DNA of 64,000 bases, taken from positions 16,415 through 80,414 of the forward strand of contig JALOOM010000040.1 of the NCBI GenBank assembly GCA_025454395.1. The letters run 5' to 3'. Below, piece by piece: positions 36,862-46,447 of this stretch (position 1 is its first letter; every line of letters begins with the position of its first letter). Under the pieces are notes generated by a model that did no database searches, was not told the DNA's origin, and saw nothing but the letters and a program-made list of their open reading frames with translations. The stretch comes from Elainella sp. Prado103. Its GTDB lineage: Bacteria > Cyanobacteriota > Cyanobacteriia > Elainellales > Elainellaceae. The translations under genes were made by a program, and so were the position numbers.

Positions 36862-37347
36862 CTAGCGGGGAGAAACAGGAATTTCACTGTCTTTTGCGGT
36901 GAGTTCACCCGACGTGAATTCTTTCAAAGCCGCCAACGGCCAAGCAAAACCAGACAGCATGAACTTGAGTGCACGGGGGACATCAATGATGATCTCTTTC
37001 ATTTCAGGATCTTTTTCACCCCGGACGGAGATCAGGTAAGCCCGACCAACCCAGCCGATCCAACCTGCAATATACAGGAAGAGCACACTGGGGATGAGAA
37101 ATTCACCTGCATGGCTGAGACGACCATCCACAATCAGGTGAGGCAGTCCTTCTGGGCCGCACAAAACACCAGATTGAGCATAATTTTCGAACCGCTCCTT
37201 AGCTTGGGGAGTCTTCGCATTTGCTGCACGCTGCAAGAAGGCTTTTGATTCACCACAGGGGGTCAAACCTGCCACATCAGCCGAAGCTGAGGGGGTAACT
37301 GTGACCCACAGGAAGAGAACAAGCACTAGAGCAAACAATTTTCGCAT
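36862..37347 (-). CDS. psaF: photosystem I subunit III (PsaF, plastocyanin/cytochrome c6 docking)
   Basis: 161 residues. Signal peptide 1-23 (ending in SASA) is followed by mature [14 protein letters not shown]. Conserved features: a Cys pair (TPC, VLCGPEG), [16 protein letters not shown], the membrane helix [21 protein letters not shown] and [16 protein letters not shown]. It lies on the lumenal side of PSI near the electron donor. First gene of psaFJ, divergent from tsaD across a 413-bp gap that must hold its light-responsive promoter. Confidence 0.97.
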   Translation of the reverse strand: MRKLFALVLVLFLWVTVTPSASADVAGLTPCGESKAFLQRAANAKTPQAKERFENYAQSGVLCGPEGLPHLIVDGRLSHAGEFLIPSVLFLYIAGWIGWVGRAYLISVRGEKDPEMKEIIIDVPRALKFMLSGFAWPLAALKEFTSGELTAKDSEIPVSPR

Positions 37348-37760
37348 GGAATTGTTTCCCTTTATTTACAAAAATCAAAGTATTTCGTACGAAACGTTAA
37401 GTAACTTGCACAAAAAGATTTGGGCTGTGAGAGCAATCATACCCCCAAGGTCTGCCTACTCCAGTTAAGCTCTTAAAAGAAGTTTACGTATTGGCAGAAA
37501 AATGCCAGATGGAGCGATGAAAGGGTGGCTATGATGTGTCTGGGATCACATCTGGATCCCCATCTGGATCCTCATCTGGGTTTCAGAGGTTCAAAGGCTG
37601 AAATTAAACTGATTTGATTTGATTTGATTTGATTTGATTTGATTTGAACTGATCTGGATTGACTCCTCCGCTTGCGGGTGACCCCTGCTTGCGGGTGACC
37701 CCTGTTTGCGGGTGACCGCTGCTGATTTCTTTGACCTAACGATTTTTGAACGGTTCTTGT
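37348..37760. other. psaF / tsaD divergent promoter region
   Basis: 413 bp with no gene. The psaF side (37348-37500) is AT-rich and presumably carries the psaF promoter. The tsaD side holds three different repeats: a CATCTGGATCC-type triplication (about 37549-37580), seven copies of GATTT (37611-37645) and three copies of a 17-bp unit GCTTGCGGGTGACCCCT (37670-37720). Confidence 0.7.
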
Positions 37761-38888
37761 ATGTCTACTGTGCTGGCGATCGAAACAAGCTGTGATGAAA
37801 CCGCTGTGGCGATTGTGCGAGATTCTGGGCAACGATCGCTCGATCGGCGACAGATTCTGAGCAATGTTGTTTCATCGCAAATTCAGATCCATCAAGCTTA
37901 TGGCGGCGTGGTGCCTGAGGTGGCCTCGCGCCATCATGTGGAAATGATCAATTGGGCGATCCAGCAAGCTTTACAGCAAGCGGGGATCGGTTGGGAGGCG
38001 ATCGATGGCGTGGCAGCAACCTGTGCACCGGGGCTGGTGGGAGCTTTGCTCGTGGGCTTAACGGCAGCTAAAACCTTAGCTATGTTGCATCAAAAGCCTC
38101 TTCTGGGCATTCATCATCTGGAAGGACATATCTATGCTTCCTATCTCAGTGAGCCCCAGCTTGAGCCTCCTTTTCTTTGCCTGTTGGTGTCGGGAGGGCA
38201 TACGAGTTTGATTCATGTGAAGGATTGTGGGGTTTATGAACCGTTGGGGCAAACCCGCGATGATGCAGCGGGCGAGGCATTCGATAAGGTGGCCCGGCTG
38301 CTGAAGCTCGATTATCCGGGTGGCCCAGTGATCGATCGCTTGGCTCAACAGGGCAATCCAGATGCATTTGTACTGCCCGAGGGAAAAGTTTCGCTGCCTC
38401 AAGGCGGGTTTCATCCCTATGACTCTAGCTTCAGTGGACTGAAGACGGCGATGCTGCGTTTAGTGCAGTCTCTACCGGCTGATGAGCTGCCTGTGGCTGA
38501 TCTGGCGGCAAGTTTTCAGGCAGCCGTAGCAAAAGCCCTGACAAAACGGACGATCGCTTGTGCTTTAGACTATGGACTCAGTACGATTGCTGTGGGCGGA
38601 GGTGTGGCAGCTAATAGTGGACTGCGATCCCATTTGGAACAGGCAGCGACTGCCCAAGGTCTGCGTGTGTTATTTCCACCCCTCAAATTCTGTACGGATA
38701 ACGCGGCTATGATCGCCTGTGCTGCGGCTGACCACTTGAATCGGGGGCATCGATCGCCCTTCACGGTGGGGGTACAGTCTCGGTTGCCGTTGACGGCGGT
38801 GATGCAGCTTTATCAGCCCGCAGTGGCCAGTAGTCCAATTTCTGAGAATTCCTCAGCGACTCTGATTGCATCTGGGAACTTGAGTTGA
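37761..38888 (+). CDS. tsaD: tRNA threonylcarbamoyladenosine transferase TsaD (Gcp)
   Basis: 375 residues from ATG 37761; an in-frame TTG 15 bp earlier is less likely, since homologues begin [18 protein letters not shown]-fold motifs: [28 protein letters not shown], the metal-binding [43 protein letters not shown] and [12 protein letters not shown]. It transfers the threonylcarbamoyl group to A37 with TsaB and TsaE (not in the window). About 25 C-terminal residues ([15 protein letters not shown]) are non-conserved. Adjacency to psaF is familiar in cyanobacteria. Confidence 0.93.
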   Translation: MSTVLAIETSCDETAVAIVRDSGQRSLDRRQILSNVVSSQIQIHQAYGGVVPEVASRHHVEMINWAIQQALQQAGIGWEAIDGVAATCAPGLVGALLVGLTAAKTLAMLHQKPLLGIHHLEGHIYASYLSEPQLEPPFLCLLVSGGHTSLIHVKDCGVYEPLGQTRDDAAGEAFDKVARLLKLDYPGGPVIDRLAQQGNPDAFVLPEGKVSLPQGGFHPYDSSFSGLKTAMLRLVQSLPADELPVADLAASFQAAVAKALTKRTIACALDYGLSTIAVGGGVAANSGLRSHLEQAATAQGLRVLFPPLKFCTDNAAMIACAAADHLNRGHRSPFTVGVQSRLPLTAVMQLYQPAVASSPISENSSATLIASGNLS

Positions 38889-38976
38889 TATGGTGATGGG
38901 ACAACCGATTGATGATTATTATCATATTTACCATTTGAATCAGTCTATAGTTCGAATCAGTCTATAGCTCGAACCA

Positions 38977-39198
38977 GTCTGATAGTTAGTCTGATAGCTC
39001 GAACCAGTCTGATAGGTCGAACCCGTCTGATAGGTCGAACCAGTCTGATAGGTCGAACCAGTCTGATAGTTAGTCTGATAGGTCGAACCAGTCTGATAGG
39101 TCGAACCAGTCTGATAGGTCGAACCAGTCTGATAGGTCGAACTAGTCTGATAGGTCGAACCAGTCTGATAGCTCGAACCAGTCTGATAGCTCGAACCA
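38977..39198. repeat. 18-bp/12-bp tandem array, 13 units
   Basis: Eleven 18-bp units (GTCTGATAGGTCGAACCA, variants at three positions) and two 12-bp units (GTCTGATAGTTA) fill exactly 222 bp with no other sequence between them. Decayed units extend it on both sides (about 38935-39250). Both unit lengths are multiples of three, so the minus strand has an open frame of GSTYQT hexapeptides (39221-38940). I do not call this a gene: there is no ribosome-binding site or independent support. The rest of the 596-bp gap after tsaD shows nothing recognisable. Confidence 0.9.
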
Positions 39199-39484
39199 GT
39201 GTATAACTTGAGCGAGTTCATAGCTTGAGCAAGTCTATAGCTTGAACCAGTCCATCCTTCAATTGCCCTCCGCTGGCTGTTGCTGATCCACTTAAGCCTG
39301 ATTTTTAAGTCTGATTTTTAAGCCTGATTATGTTGATTCACCTGGATAGGTCTCAGAACGAATCACAATAACCCGCAATAGCATTTGGAAATAGGAACTC
39401 GGAGCGCTTTAAAACCAGGTTGGGTTCACGGTTTGCTTTTCACCCTTTGGGGTCAATTGCCCTTATTCTGCTCTCCGCTGTTCT

Positions 39485-42259
39485 ATGGTCGTGGATGATA
39501 TCGGCTGGCTCGACCAATTTTCTGCGATCCATCGCAATGGGATCGGCGAAAAAGCCTTCTACTTGAGATTGCTGCAACAACTGGGCTACCCAGTGATACC
39601 AGGGTTTGTTTTAACTGCACCGGTTTTGGATCGGTTTTTGGCGCAGGTAGACTGGCAAGCCCAACTGTTGACCGATCTACCCCAGGCTTTTCTCTATGTC
39701 GATGCCAACAATACCCAACAGCTCCAGTCTGTTTCACGGCAGATTAGCCAAGCAATTTTGGCATCGCCTGTGCCAGAAGACTTGCTGACAACTATGGTGG
39801 ACTACAGTCGGGGTTGGGACTGTGTGATTCTGCGGCCGTCCTTCACGGTATTGCCGATCGATCCCAGTGTTACTCCCAGTTTGACGAACCAGACCACGGG
39901 GCTATTGTCGGCTCAGATTTGTCTAGCTCAACGATCGGCTTTGTCTCAGGGCTTAAAGCAGGTGTGGGCTGAGTTGTTTCGGGCTAAGAGTCTGTTTTAT
40001 TGGCAACGGTTAGGGATTCATCTGCAACAGGTGCGGCTCGCTGTTTTGGTGCAGCCTCTCCTCATGCCGATCGCGGCTGGAGATCTGCAAATTAGTGCTG
40101 ATCGGCTGCAAATCCGTGCGGTGCAAGGTTTGGGGCAGGCACTGCAACTGGGGCATTGGGATAGCTATCGGCTGAATTTTGCGACTCGTGCCGTTGATTT
40201 TCCGGCTTATCCGGCTGGGGAGTCGAAAATTGAGCAGGTTTTAGGGCAACAAACCTATTGTTACCAACTGGCGCTTCCCCCTTCCCATCGACTCGCCTCT
40301 CCCTTGTCGTTGCCGGAACTTTTAACCCTAGCTCCTTGTTCTGCAACAGGCTCTCAACCGGGTGCTCAATCGGGCTCCCAACCGACTTCTCAAGCTATTC
40401 TGTCCAGTGAATATCAACATCAACTGATTCACCTGGCCCAACAAATTCAGACAGCCCTGAAAATGCCACTTCGATTGGAATGGGTATTGGTTGAACCTCA
40501 GTCCGATCGGGTGATGGCTCACTCCGGGGCAGTCTCCAGAGCAGTATTTTATCTGACGCAAGTTATCCCGTTGCCAGTAGCTATTGCGCCCATGACCTCC
40601 GCTCGATCGCTCTCTCCGACAGGTGAAGCCAGAGGCGCGGAAGATGGGCAAACAGAGGCTCGCTCAAGTGAGCTGAGTGCTGAGGCTTCGACAACATCCC
40701 GACCACCGGCTGCAATAGGCTCCGAACCGAGTGTTGCCCCTTCTGCACCTCAGGTTGAGCCCACAGACCTGGCGCTTCATGGCATTGCAGCCGCTCCGGG
40801 ACGAGTGATTGCTCCCGCTTGGGTGCGGCTGCCGCCGTTTGATCCAGCCATTATTCCGCCTCAAGTCATTCTGGTCACTTCTCATCTGCTGCCTGCTCAA
40901 GTGTTGCAGCTACGACAGGTAGCAGGTATTGTGACGGAACAGGGAGGGCTCACCAGTCATGCAGCGATCCTGGCTCGTGAATTAGGTATCCCAGCCGTGG
41001 TGGGGTTTCATGCAGCAACCCAGCAATTCAAAACGGGCGAATGGATCGGGTTAGATGGTGATTGTGGCACCCTGTATCATCATCCCGAACAACTACCCGA
41101 AGATTGGCTGATGATCATATCCTCTGATCTGGCTGATCACGAGGCTGGTGATTTGGCTGGTGATTTGGCTGATGATTTGGCTGATGATGAGACCGCTCAT
41201 GAGCTTGATCATGTGCCTAAGCATGTAGTTCATGATGCTACTGATCTAACTGATCTAACTGATCTAGACGCTACTGATCTAACTGATGACGCTCAGCGCG
41301 ATCGGGCATCGATCCCCTCCTTATCGGCTCCGATCAGCCCGCGATCGATGCAGCTCATGTTGACCTTAAGCCAAGCTGAGCGGTTATCCCAATTGGTCGA
41401 TCTCCCGATCAGTGGGGTAGGGCTGTTGCGATCCGAACTCCTTCTGCTGGATCTTTTTCAACAAAAACATCCGCGAGACTGGCTGGCAGAAACGCCATGG
41501 GAACAAGCGATCGAGCAAATCACCGCCCGCATTCAACCCATTTTGGCCGCATTTGCACCTCGAGTAGTTTTCTACCGATCGCTTGATTTGCGCATGGGCG
41601 AATTTCCGCTGGCCACTGCTACACCCACTCAAATCACCACTACTTCTAGCCCGGCCCATCCTGCTTTAGGGTGGCGTGGCACCTTAAATGACCTGGTCTA
41701 TCCCGATCTGTTCCAGCTCCAGCTTGCGGCACTGCGTCATCTCCAAGCTGACTATCCCCAATTGCGTTTAGTGTTGCCGTTTGTGCGGACAGTGGAGGAG
41801 TTCCTGTTTTGCCGAGATCAAGTTGAACAGGCTGGATTGACTCAACAGCCGCAGTTTCAACTTTGGATCATGGCAGAAGTTCCTTCGGTGTTGCTGTTGC
41901 TACCGGACTATGTAGCCGCTGGAGTACAGGGTATTGCGATTGGAATGAACGATTTAACCCAACTGCTTTTGGGGATTGATCGGGATCAACCTCAGATCGC
42001 TGCTGCTTTCGATCGATTTCATCCCGTTGTCCTGCGAGCGATCCAACAGTTAAATCAAATGGCCCACACCTTAGGAATTGGCTGCTCACTTTGTGGCACC
42101 GGCTTTAGTAATTATCCACAAGTGTTGCAACAACTCGCTCATTGGGGATTACCCATGCTATCGATCGAACCTCAAGAGGCTAGGGCCGTGTCGCAGGGGT
42201 TGAGCCAGCTAGCGATCGATTCGGTTGGGGAATCAATTGGGGAAGAGGAAATTGAATGA
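39485..42259 (+). CDS. PEP synthase/PPDK-like putative PEP-binding protein
   Basis: 924 residues from ATG 39485. The N-terminal part (to about 350) resembles the PPDK_N ATP-binding domain (GEKAFYLRLLQQLGYPVIPGFVLT, VQGLGQAL), but the usual VRSSAxxED nucleotide motif is reduced to LRPSFTVLP. The swivelling phospho-His domain is intact: LHGIAAAPGRVIAPAW and GGLTSHAAILARELGIPAVVG. The PEP barrel (about 620-915) has [41 protein letters not shown] and the catalytic Cys of CSLCGTGFSNYP. An acidic repeat insert (about 550-600; ADDLADD, DLTDLTDLDATDLTDD) separates the two. It may be a specialised PEP-dependent phosphotransferase rather than a true PEP synthase. Stand-alone gene, convergent with the M23 gene. 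Confidence 0.7.
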   Translation: MVVDDIGWLDQFSAIHRNGIGEKAFYLRLLQQLGYPVIPGFVLTAPVLDRFLAQVDWQAQLLTDLPQAFLYVDANNTQQLQSVSRQISQAILASPVPEDLLTTMVDYSRGWDCVILRPSFTVLPIDPSVTPSLTNQTTGLLSAQICLAQRSALSQGLKQVWAELFRAKSLFYWQRLGIHLQQVRLAVLVQPLLMPIAAGDLQISADRLQIRAVQGLGQALQLGHWDSYRLNFATRAVDFPAYPAGESKIEQVLGQQTYCYQLALPPSHRLASPLSLPELLTLAPCSATGSQPGAQSGSQPTSQAILSSEYQHQLIHLAQQIQTALKMPLRLEWVLVEPQSDRVMAHSGAVSRAVFYLTQVIPLPVAIAPMTSARSLSPTGEARGAEDGQTEARSSELSAEASTTSRPPAAIGSEPSVAPSAPQVEPTDLALHGIAAAPGRVIAPAWVRLPPFDPAIIPPQVILVTSHLLPAQVLQLRQVAGIVTEQGGLTSHAAILARELGIPAVVGFHAATQQFKTGEWIGLDGDCGTLYHHPEQLPEDWLMIISSDLADHEAGDLAGDLADDLADDETAHELDHVPKHVVHDATDLTDLTDLDATDLTDDAQRDRASIPSLSAPISPRSMQLMLTLSQAERLSQLVDLPISGVGLLRSELLLLDLFQQKHPRDWLAETPWEQAIEQITARIQPILAAFAPRVVFYRSLDLRMGEFPLATATPTQITTTSSPAHPALGWRGTLNDLVYPDLFQLQLAALRHLQADYPQLRLVLPFVRTVEEFLFCRDQVEQAGLTQQPQFQLWIMAEVPSVLLLLPDYVAAGVQGIAIGMNDLTQLLLGIDRDQPQIAAAFDRFHPVVLRAIQQLNQMAHTLGIGCSLCGTGFSNYPQVLQQLAHWGLPMLSIEPQEARAVSQGLSQLAIDSVGESIGEEEIE

Positions 42260-42311
42260 CTGAGGCAGCCTGAAGGGTTCAAGCAGCCTGAAGGATTCAA
42301 GCATAACTGCC

Positions 42312-43283
42312 TCAAGGGGAGCGGCCGATGCGTAAGGCTGGGATGTAGTTGCCTGGATCTTGAGCGACCCAGCCGAGTTGGGAGTTCGATCGCACTTCAA
42401 AATGCAGGTAGGGGTTGTTCCCGGCATCAGAACCCGTTCCAATCGTACCGAGAACCGCGCCTGAAGCAACTTGCTGTCCCGATTTGACGGCGATCGAGTC
42501 GAGCAATCCATAGCGGGTCTGTAAACCCTCGGCATGGTTGATCACGACAAGATTGCCATAGCCCGGTTGCATCCCGGCAAAGGCGACTGTTCCAGCGCCA
42601 ACAGCGAGCACAGAGGTTTCTGACTCAACGGCCAGATTGACTCCGCTATGAAATTCCACCGCATTGGTGCGGGGATTCACTTGCCACCCAAAGGCTTGTA
42701 CGATCGATACTTCATCCGGCAGAGGGTAGCGATCGATCGGAGTTTGGCGACGATCCGGGGTGACAGCGGCAACAGGAGACCAATTGACACCGGGCACGAA
42801 AACTACGCTGGGGGCTTCCTGGCAGCCATTCGCCTCAAACAGCACATCCGCTCGTACGTTATACTGCTGAGCAATATCTCGCCAACTGCTACCAGCCGGA
42901 ACGGTAATCCGAATGCCGTTATAGGGCGGAATCAAAATTTCGCTGCCAACTGGAGCAGAGCCTTGCCGTAATGCAGGGTTCATGCCCATCAGGGTGGTCG
43001 GTAACAGATTATACTGTTCCGATAGGCTGATCAGGGTGTCTTCACGGGTAATGCGGTGGCGGATCAGGCGTGATAGCGCGGGAGTGGGACAGGCAGAGGG
43101 AGAGGCTTGGGCCACGGGTTGGGCCACGGGTTGGGCCACTACGGGTAAGCCGATCGATATTGAACTGCTGACCAGGATGCATCCTAGACCGCTCAGACTC
43201 CGAATCTCAAGTAAACTGCCCCAGGATCGCTGATCCAGAAGTTTGTGATGGAGAAATTGCCAATTGAAGGGGTTCCAACTCAT
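42312..43283 (-). CDS. LysM and M23-like (LytM) protein lacking catalytic residues
   Basis: 323 residues from ATG 43283; a longer start would read through repeats. A hydrophobic N-terminal segment (about 30-50) ends in VVAQP, a signal peptide or anchor. Two LysM-like units follow (about 75-120 TREDTLISLSEQYNLLPTTLMGMNP; 125-165). The C-terminal LytM fold (about 200-310) keeps HSGVNLA and YLHFEVR. However, the zinc Asp is Asn216, the His of the usual TRYxHL motif is Leu260, and the first His of HxH is Tyr292. As in NlpD/EnvC activators, it probably binds peptidoglycan and stimulates an amidase rather than cutting itself (inference). Confidence 0.75.
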   Translation of the reverse strand: MSWNPFNWQFLHHKLLDQRSWGSLLEIRSLSGLGCILVSSSISIGLPVVAQPVAQPVAQASPSACPTPALSRLIRHRITREDTLISLSEQYNLLPTTLMGMNPALRQGSAPVGSEILIPPYNGIRITVPAGSSWRDIAQQYNVRADVLFEANGCQEAPSVVFVPGVNWSPVAAVTPDRRQTPIDRYPLPDEVSIVQAFGWQVNPRTNAVEFHSGVNLAVESETSVLAVGAGTVAFAGMQPGYGNLVVINHAEGLQTRYGLLDSIAVKSGQQVASGAVLGTIGTGSDAGNNPYLHFEVRSNSQLGWVAQDPGNYIPALRIGRSP

Positions 43284-43737
43284 GCCTGATCTTGCCAATA
43301 GGTCTACCAATGCTTTCGCCAATACGCTTGCCAGTACTTTTGCCAATATTTTGATTGATTGGGTCTATCAATTTGGATTTTTGGATTTTTGGATTTTTGG
43401 ATCTCTCGATCGGGTCGCTGCTTCGGGTCAAGATGAGATTTCACCTCACTTACGACATTTGACAGACCTACGACATTTGACAGACCTACGACATTTGACT
43501 GAAGTTTGCCGGATCGAGCCTGCTCTTCTGCAATTGTACCGACCTTATTTTGGCGATAGCTTTTAAAATGAACGCTGAATGCTGGCTGAATGCTGAACGT
43601 CAGGATCCGTTGATGCTCATGCTGCTCATGTGATACTCATGCTGCTCCCGTTGGTATCGGACTGGTCAGGTCAATTTTTGGCACAACTTCTGGTTTAAGC
43701 GATAGGCTCAGAGTATACGCTCACGTCACAGGAACTT
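43284..43737. other. repeat-rich gap upstream of the Deg protease
   Basis: Holds GCCAATACTTTT-like words (43293-43353), three to four copies of TTTTTGGA (about 43373-43403), an 18-bp unit TACGACATTTGACAGACC in 2.7 copies (43451-43500) and ATGCTGCTCATGTGATACTC-type duplications (43612-43650). AGGA lies 5 nt before the protease ATG. No gene seen. Confidence 0.65.
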
Positions 43738-44943
43738 ATGGGGTTTTCAACAAAACAGATGGTGATTTACGCAACGCTGATGACGATCGGCGGTGGCGTA
43801 GGGTGGGCCAGTCATCAATATTTTGCTGCTGGAAATTTCCAGACTAACTCGCTGAATGGGAATTCACCCGAATCGGCTGCCGTGGTTTATCAAGCACCTC
43901 AACCGACCGAGGTTGTCCAAAGCAACCGACCAACCAGCCAAAATTTTATTGCCGCCGCAGTGCAAAAAGTCGGGCCAGCGGTTGTGCGGATTGATGCCTC
44001 GCGCAAGGTGTCTCGCCAATTTGATCAAAATAATCCCATCTTAAAGCGCTTCTTTGGCGAAGATGAAACCAACCCCTTTGAGGATCGAGTGGAGCAGGGC
44101 ACCGGCTCTGGTTTTATTGTTAGCTCAGATGGGCATGTGATTACCAATGCTCATGTGGTGGAAAAGGCCGATGCAGTGACAGTGACCCTCAAGGATGGCC
44201 GATCGCTAGAAGGGAAGGTGGTTGGAATCGATCCTGTGACGGATGTAGCCGCCATTAAAATTGACAGCACAGGTTTGCCTACGGTGGTGTTAGGGAGCTC
44301 GAAAGATTTGGTGCCTGGGCAATGGGCAATCGCGATTGGCAATCCGTTAGGGTTAGATAGCACGGTTACTGCTGGGATCATCAGCGCCATCGATCGTTCT
44401 AGTTCGCAGGTGGGGATTCCCGATCGACGAGTGCAGTTTATCCAAACGGATGCCGCGATCAATCCTGGTAACTCAGGTGGCCCCTTACTCAACGATCAAG
44501 GAGAGGTGATTGGGATCAACACAGCGATCCGGGCGGATGCTCAGGGGCTGGGGTTTGCTATTCCGATCGAGACGGGCTGGAAGATTGCTCAACAGTTGTT
44601 TGACAAAGGTCGGGCTGAACATCCCTATTTAGGCATCCAAATGGTGGATCTGACTCCGGACTTGCGGGAGCGGATCAATAATGATCCCGATACCGGGCTT
44701 AAGATCAATGTCGATCGAGGTGTTTTGATCATTCAGGTGATCTCAGATGCCCCTGCTGCCTCGGCCGGTTTGAAACCCGGTGATGTCATTCTGAAAATTA
44801 ATGGCACTGAGGTGGCAACCGCTACGGCTGTGCAACAGCAGATTGAAGCAATCCGAGTCGGCGAACCCCTTTCCTTAGAGTTTCGCCGCCAAGATGAGAT
44901 TCAAACAGTCCAGCTTAGACCGATCGCCTTTCCAGCCGAATAG
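43738..44943 (+). CDS. HtrA/Deg-family serine protease (HhoA/HhoB/DegP-like)
   Basis: 401 residues. An N-terminal hydrophobic anchor (about 8-25) is followed by a Gln/Asn/Pro-rich linker. The protease domain (about 68-275) has the triad His139 (ITNAHVV), Asp169 (PVTDVAAIKI) and Ser247 (NPGNSGGPL). One PDZ domain (about 290-395; GVLIIQVISDAPAASAGLKPGDVILKING) follows. Active periplasmic or lumenal quality-control protease, one of the usual cyanobacterial set of three; which orthologue cannot be fixed from sequence alone. Confidence 0.92.
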   Translation: MGFSTKQMVIYATLMTIGGGVGWASHQYFAAGNFQTNSLNGNSPESAAVVYQAPQPTEVVQSNRPTSQNFIAAAVQKVGPAVVRIDASRKVSRQFDQNNPILKRFFGEDETNPFEDRVEQGTGSGFIVSSDGHVITNAHVVEKADAVTVTLKDGRSLEGKVVGIDPVTDVAAIKIDSTGLPTVVLGSSKDLVPGQWAIAIGNPLGLDSTVTAGIISAIDRSSSQVGIPDRRVQFIQTDAAINPGNSGGPLLNDQGEVIGINTAIRADAQGLGFAIPIETGWKIAQQLFDKGRAEHPYLGIQMVDLTPDLRERINNDPDTGLKINVDRGVLIIQVISDAPAASAGLKPGDVILKINGTEVATATAVQQQIEAIRVGEPLSLEFRRQDEIQTVQLRPIAFPAE

Positions 44944-45015
44944 GACTCAGCCGATTAGATTTGAGGTCTGTTTAAATTTGAGGTCTGTGTCAGTGCCCCT
45001 AGTGCCCCTGGGTCG

Positions 45016-45381
45016 TTAGGCTTCTTTATCGCCTTCTGTCCAGTCTGACCCAAAAGTCATCGAACCTTGAATGGTGGCTTCCAACTCCATTCGTTGCTCC
45101 ATCCGGCTTAGGAAGTAACCTGTCATCATGGCTGAAGCCAGTAGCCCTGCCAGATTTTCCCGATCGGTCGTGATCTGGACGTTGAATGCTTCGGATGGCA
45201 GCACACCTACCAAACCTTGAACGTTCTGCGAAATAATCTGCTTAATCTCTGGGCTAACCGATTTGGCAACCCGTGCCAAAACTTCCGGAGATTGATGTTG
45301 CAGGTACTTCAGCAATTGATTGGCCTGACCCTCTTCAGTGTCTCCACCGAAGAAATCAAAATTGTCAGGATTAAACACCAT
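45016..45381 (-). CDS. DUF760 domain protein
   Basis: 121 residues from ATG 45381 (MVFNPDNFDFFGG); an upstream in-frame start at 45423 would add 14 unconserved residues. The helical DUF760 core is clear: NQLLKYLQHQSPEVLARVAKSVSPEIKQIISQNVQGL and LLASAMMTGYFLSRMEQRMELE. Conserved in cyanobacteria and plastid-bearing organisms. Role unproven. Downstream of scpB (117 bp) in the same orientation. Confidence 0.8.
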   Translation of the reverse strand: MVFNPDNFDFFGGDTEEGQANQLLKYLQHQSPEVLARVAKSVSPEIKQIISQNVQGLVGVLPSEAFNVQITTDRENLAGLLASAMMTGYFLSRMEQRMELEATIQGSMTFGSDWTEGDKEA

Positions 45382-45453
45382 AGTTACCCTAAGAGACGAA
45401 TGGTTTGCACGAGTCACTTTCATCTATTGTGACATTGATTACGGGTGAGTGTG

Positions 45454-45476
45454 CCCCGTGAAGATCGGGGGGTTTT
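45454..45476 (+). terminator. possible plus-strand terminator
   Basis: A perfect CCCCG / CGGGG stem with 7-nt loop is followed by GGTTTT. Its position between two minus-strand genes would suit blocking of read-through from the Deg gene on the plus strand. Confidence 0.3.
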
Positions 45477-45498
45477 CTGAACTCATCCCGTGAGAGCC

Positions 45499-46062
45499 TT
45501 AGTTGAGGGGGTCTAACTCTTCGGAAAACACGGGCTGTGGCGCTTTATCCAAAACTTGCGGCAAGGTATCAACCTGAAAATATTGGTGAAACTTTTCTGT
45601 CACTTGCAGCCAGTAAGAGCGTCCATCTGACTGTCTCCTTTTCTTAATAAAACCCAAACTGACTAACTCTTGCACATGCTGATAGGCTCCTGAGCCTCGC
45701 AATTCTACAAGCTGTGTTTGGCTAATCGAGCCTTTGAGGGCAATGGCAGCCAGGGTGCGCAAAGCACCTACCCCCAGGTCAACCGGAATCAGTCGTTGAA
45801 TTAAATCATGAAATGATTCTCGCAGTTGTAAACAGTAGCCGTTTGGAGTTTCCACAATTTCCAGGGCAGTCTCTCGGTGGGCGTAATCTGCCATCAGCTC
45901 TAACAACCCTGCCTGAATCTCCGATCGTTCACAGCCTGCATACTCAGCGATTTTAGCAATGGTAAGAGGCTGGGCCTTGAGATAGAGAATTGCCTCAATT
46001 TTGCTAGACAGACTGGACATTGGTGAAATCGTTGAAAGGGTTGAGAGGATGGATGAAGTCAT
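45499..46062 (-). CDS. scpB: segregation and condensation protein ScpB
   Basis: 187 residues from ATG 46062; homologues suggest that ATG 46020 (SSLSSKIEAILYLKAQPL) is equally possible. Two winged-helix units are visible: SKIEAILYLKAQPLTIAKIAEYAG...LELMADYAHRETALEIVETPNGYCLQL and DLGVGALRTLAAIALKGSISQTQLVELRGSGAYQHVQELVSLGFIKKRRQ. ScpB dimers bind kleisin ScpA in the SMC condensin complex. Neither scpA nor smc is nearby. Confidence 0.88.
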   Translation of the reverse strand: MTSSILSTLSTISPMSSLSSKIEAILYLKAQPLTIAKIAEYAGCERSEIQAGLLELMADYAHRETALEIVETPNGYCLQLRESFHDLIQRLIPVDLGVGALRTLAAIALKGSISQTQLVELRGSGAYQHVQELVSLGFIKKRRQSDGRSYWLQVTEKFHQYFQVDTLPQVLDKAPQPVFSEELDPLN

Positions 46063-46447
46063 GCAGGCAGCCGAGCTCAAGCGCGATTGGATTAGGAAGC
46101 CATGAAATGACAGTAGAGTATAGCCGACTTTTCCAAAGATTCAGTGAATCTTGAGCCGCAACTCCGCCAATTTTCATTTTGATCGATCAAAATGCTGACT
46201 ATTCTCAGATTTCTCTCCATGAATGCGAATCATGCCAGCGCGATGGTAAACGGGATGGCGAACCGATCGACTGCTCAATCCCGATCGCCTGAACATCAGC
46301 CAATCTCCTATGGTTGAGTTCAGTCAATTTATTGACAAATGACGTTCCACTTCTCTGAAATCTCGCTATAATGTCGTTCAATAAATCTGAAATTAGTTCA
46401 TAAAACTTAAACATATCGTTACCTTTATTTATAAAGGAGTGCCCCCA

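Noticed and set aside
38935..39250. Possible CRISPR array
   Set aside because: The units are contiguous with no unique spacers, and the repeat is only 12-18 bp. It is a tandem repeat.
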